Below are positions 4,857-5,249 of a stretch of DNA of 5,249 nt, in pieces. This DNA is from Synergistaceae bacterium. GTDB taxonomy: Bacteria > Synergistota > Synergistia > Synergistales > Aminobacteriaceae. A program made the position numbers and the translations under genes. Under the pieces are notes generated by a model. The model saw only the letters and a program-made list of their open reading frames with translations. It was not told the origin of the DNA and searched no databases. Within the stretch, counting starts at the first letter, position 1. Every line of letters begins with the position of its first letter. Where the stretch lies: positions 1-5,249 of the forward strand of contig JAFRSL010000093.1 in NCBI GenBank assembly GCA_017427625.1, in the 5' to 3' direction.

Positions 4857-5249
4857 ATGAAGATAATCGCACTGGTTCTTGCGGCGGTTCTAATTCCGTC
4901 AATGGCAAACGCTCACACACTCTTTGCCCCAGAAGGAAAGACCCTCAAAGTTCACTGGGCAGTCCTTCAGTCGAAAACAGGAAAAATGTCCGACATGGCA
5001 GCAATAAGTTCCCGGACAGTCGCAAAATTCACTCCCAATGAGGCAGGAAGCTACGCGCTCTACGGTGCAGTTGACCGCGAGAATCCTGACATCATGAGGA
5101 TACTTGAGGTCTACGAGGACGAGGCAGCCTACGAAATTCACAGGGCAAGCGAAGGTTTCAAGGCTTTCATCGAGGAACGTAAGCCCATTCTTGAAAGTCT
5201 CACGATTCTTCCTGTTGACCCGATCGTCCTTGAGCAGAAGAAAGAAGGC
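4857..5249 (+). CDS. Exported antibiotic-biosynthesis-monooxygenase (ABM/YgiN-like) domain protein, 3' truncated by window edge
   Basis: The frame is open from ATG to the last base, so 131 residues are visible and the stop lies beyond the window. A GGAAG (4845-4849) gives a suitable RBS overlapping the end of the tautomerase gene. Residues 1-19 (MKIIALVLAAVLIPSMANA) form a short Sec signal peptide with an ANA cleavage site, so the product is probably exported to the periplasm. The mature part resembles the dimeric alpha/beta ferredoxin-like ABM fold of YgiN-type quinol monooxygenases. It has a TPNEAGSYALYGAVDRENPD strand-turn (59-78), ILEVYEDEAAYEIHRASEGFKAF (82-104) with the family-typical His at 95, and a final strand with PILESL and PVDPIVLEQK. 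ABM proteins oxidise quinols or other aromatics without a cofactor, but many members are uncharacterised. Pairing with a tautomerase suggests turnover of a small aromatic or quinone. Domain identity is probable and substrate unknown. Confidence 0.78.
   Translation, partial: MKIIALVLAAVLIPSMANAHTLFAPEGKTLKVHWAVLQSKTGKMSDMAAISSRTVAKFTPNEAGSYALYGAVDRENPDIMRILEVYEDEAAYEIHRASEGFKAFIEERKPILESLTILPVDPIVLEQKKEG

Overview
The window is a compact, almost entirely plus-strand stretch of a bacterial chromosome of moderate GC content (roughly half by eye). Strong Shine-Dalgarno sequences, TTG and GTG starts next to ATG, and an exported protein with a cleavable Sec signal point to a bacterium, probably with a Gram-negative type envelope. 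LarE, a long-form HPF and an Rpn/PDDEXK_2 protein would suit an anaerobe, perhaps Synergistota-like. That taxonomic guess is weak and rests on general impression only.

Region 1 (1-2601) is a tightly packed operon. It begins with the C-terminal two thirds of rarA/mgsA (replication-fork AAA+ ATPase), which overlaps larE (sulfur insertase of the nickel-pincer cofactor pathway) by 8 bases. larE in turn overlaps an Rpn-type PD-(D/E)XK nuclease/putative transposase gene by 16 bases; that gene starts at TTG. No larB, larC or larA is visible, so larE stands alone here.

Region 2 (2598-2875) is the most interesting part. The gap between the Rpn gene and the next gene is a transcription attenuator. A TTGACA promoter overlaps the Rpn stop codon and carries an inverted repeat over its -10 and start region. 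Next comes a 31-codon leader ORF with 11 aromatic residues among residues 11-29 (6 Phe, 3 Trp, 2 Tyr). Segment 2679-2690 can pair with 2753-2764 (11 of 12 positions), 2753-2764 can pair instead with 2803-2816, and 2802-2814 can pair with 2822-2835 to form an intrinsic terminator followed by a T tract. This is the classical four-segment design of trp/phe attenuators, but with control codons for all three aromatic amino acids.

Region 3 (2876-3922) is the gene controlled by that attenuator, a dehydroquinate-synthase (AroB) family protein. Its fold motifs are preserved, but several canonical active-site residues are replaced, including the GGK lysine and both histidines of the LGHTxGH motif. It is either a diverged enzyme or a paralogue with another role in aromatic metabolism.

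Region 4 (3981-4559) is hpf, encoding the long ribosome-hibernation factor, with its own strong RBS and a textbook terminator. No terminator separates it from the aroB-like gene, so attenuator readthrough could reach hpf.

Region 5 (4560-5249) has a short promoter region with an inverted repeat. It is followed by a 61-residue 4-oxalocrotonate-tautomerase-family protein and, 4 bases later, an exported antibiotic-biosynthesis-monooxygenase-fold protein that runs off the right edge.
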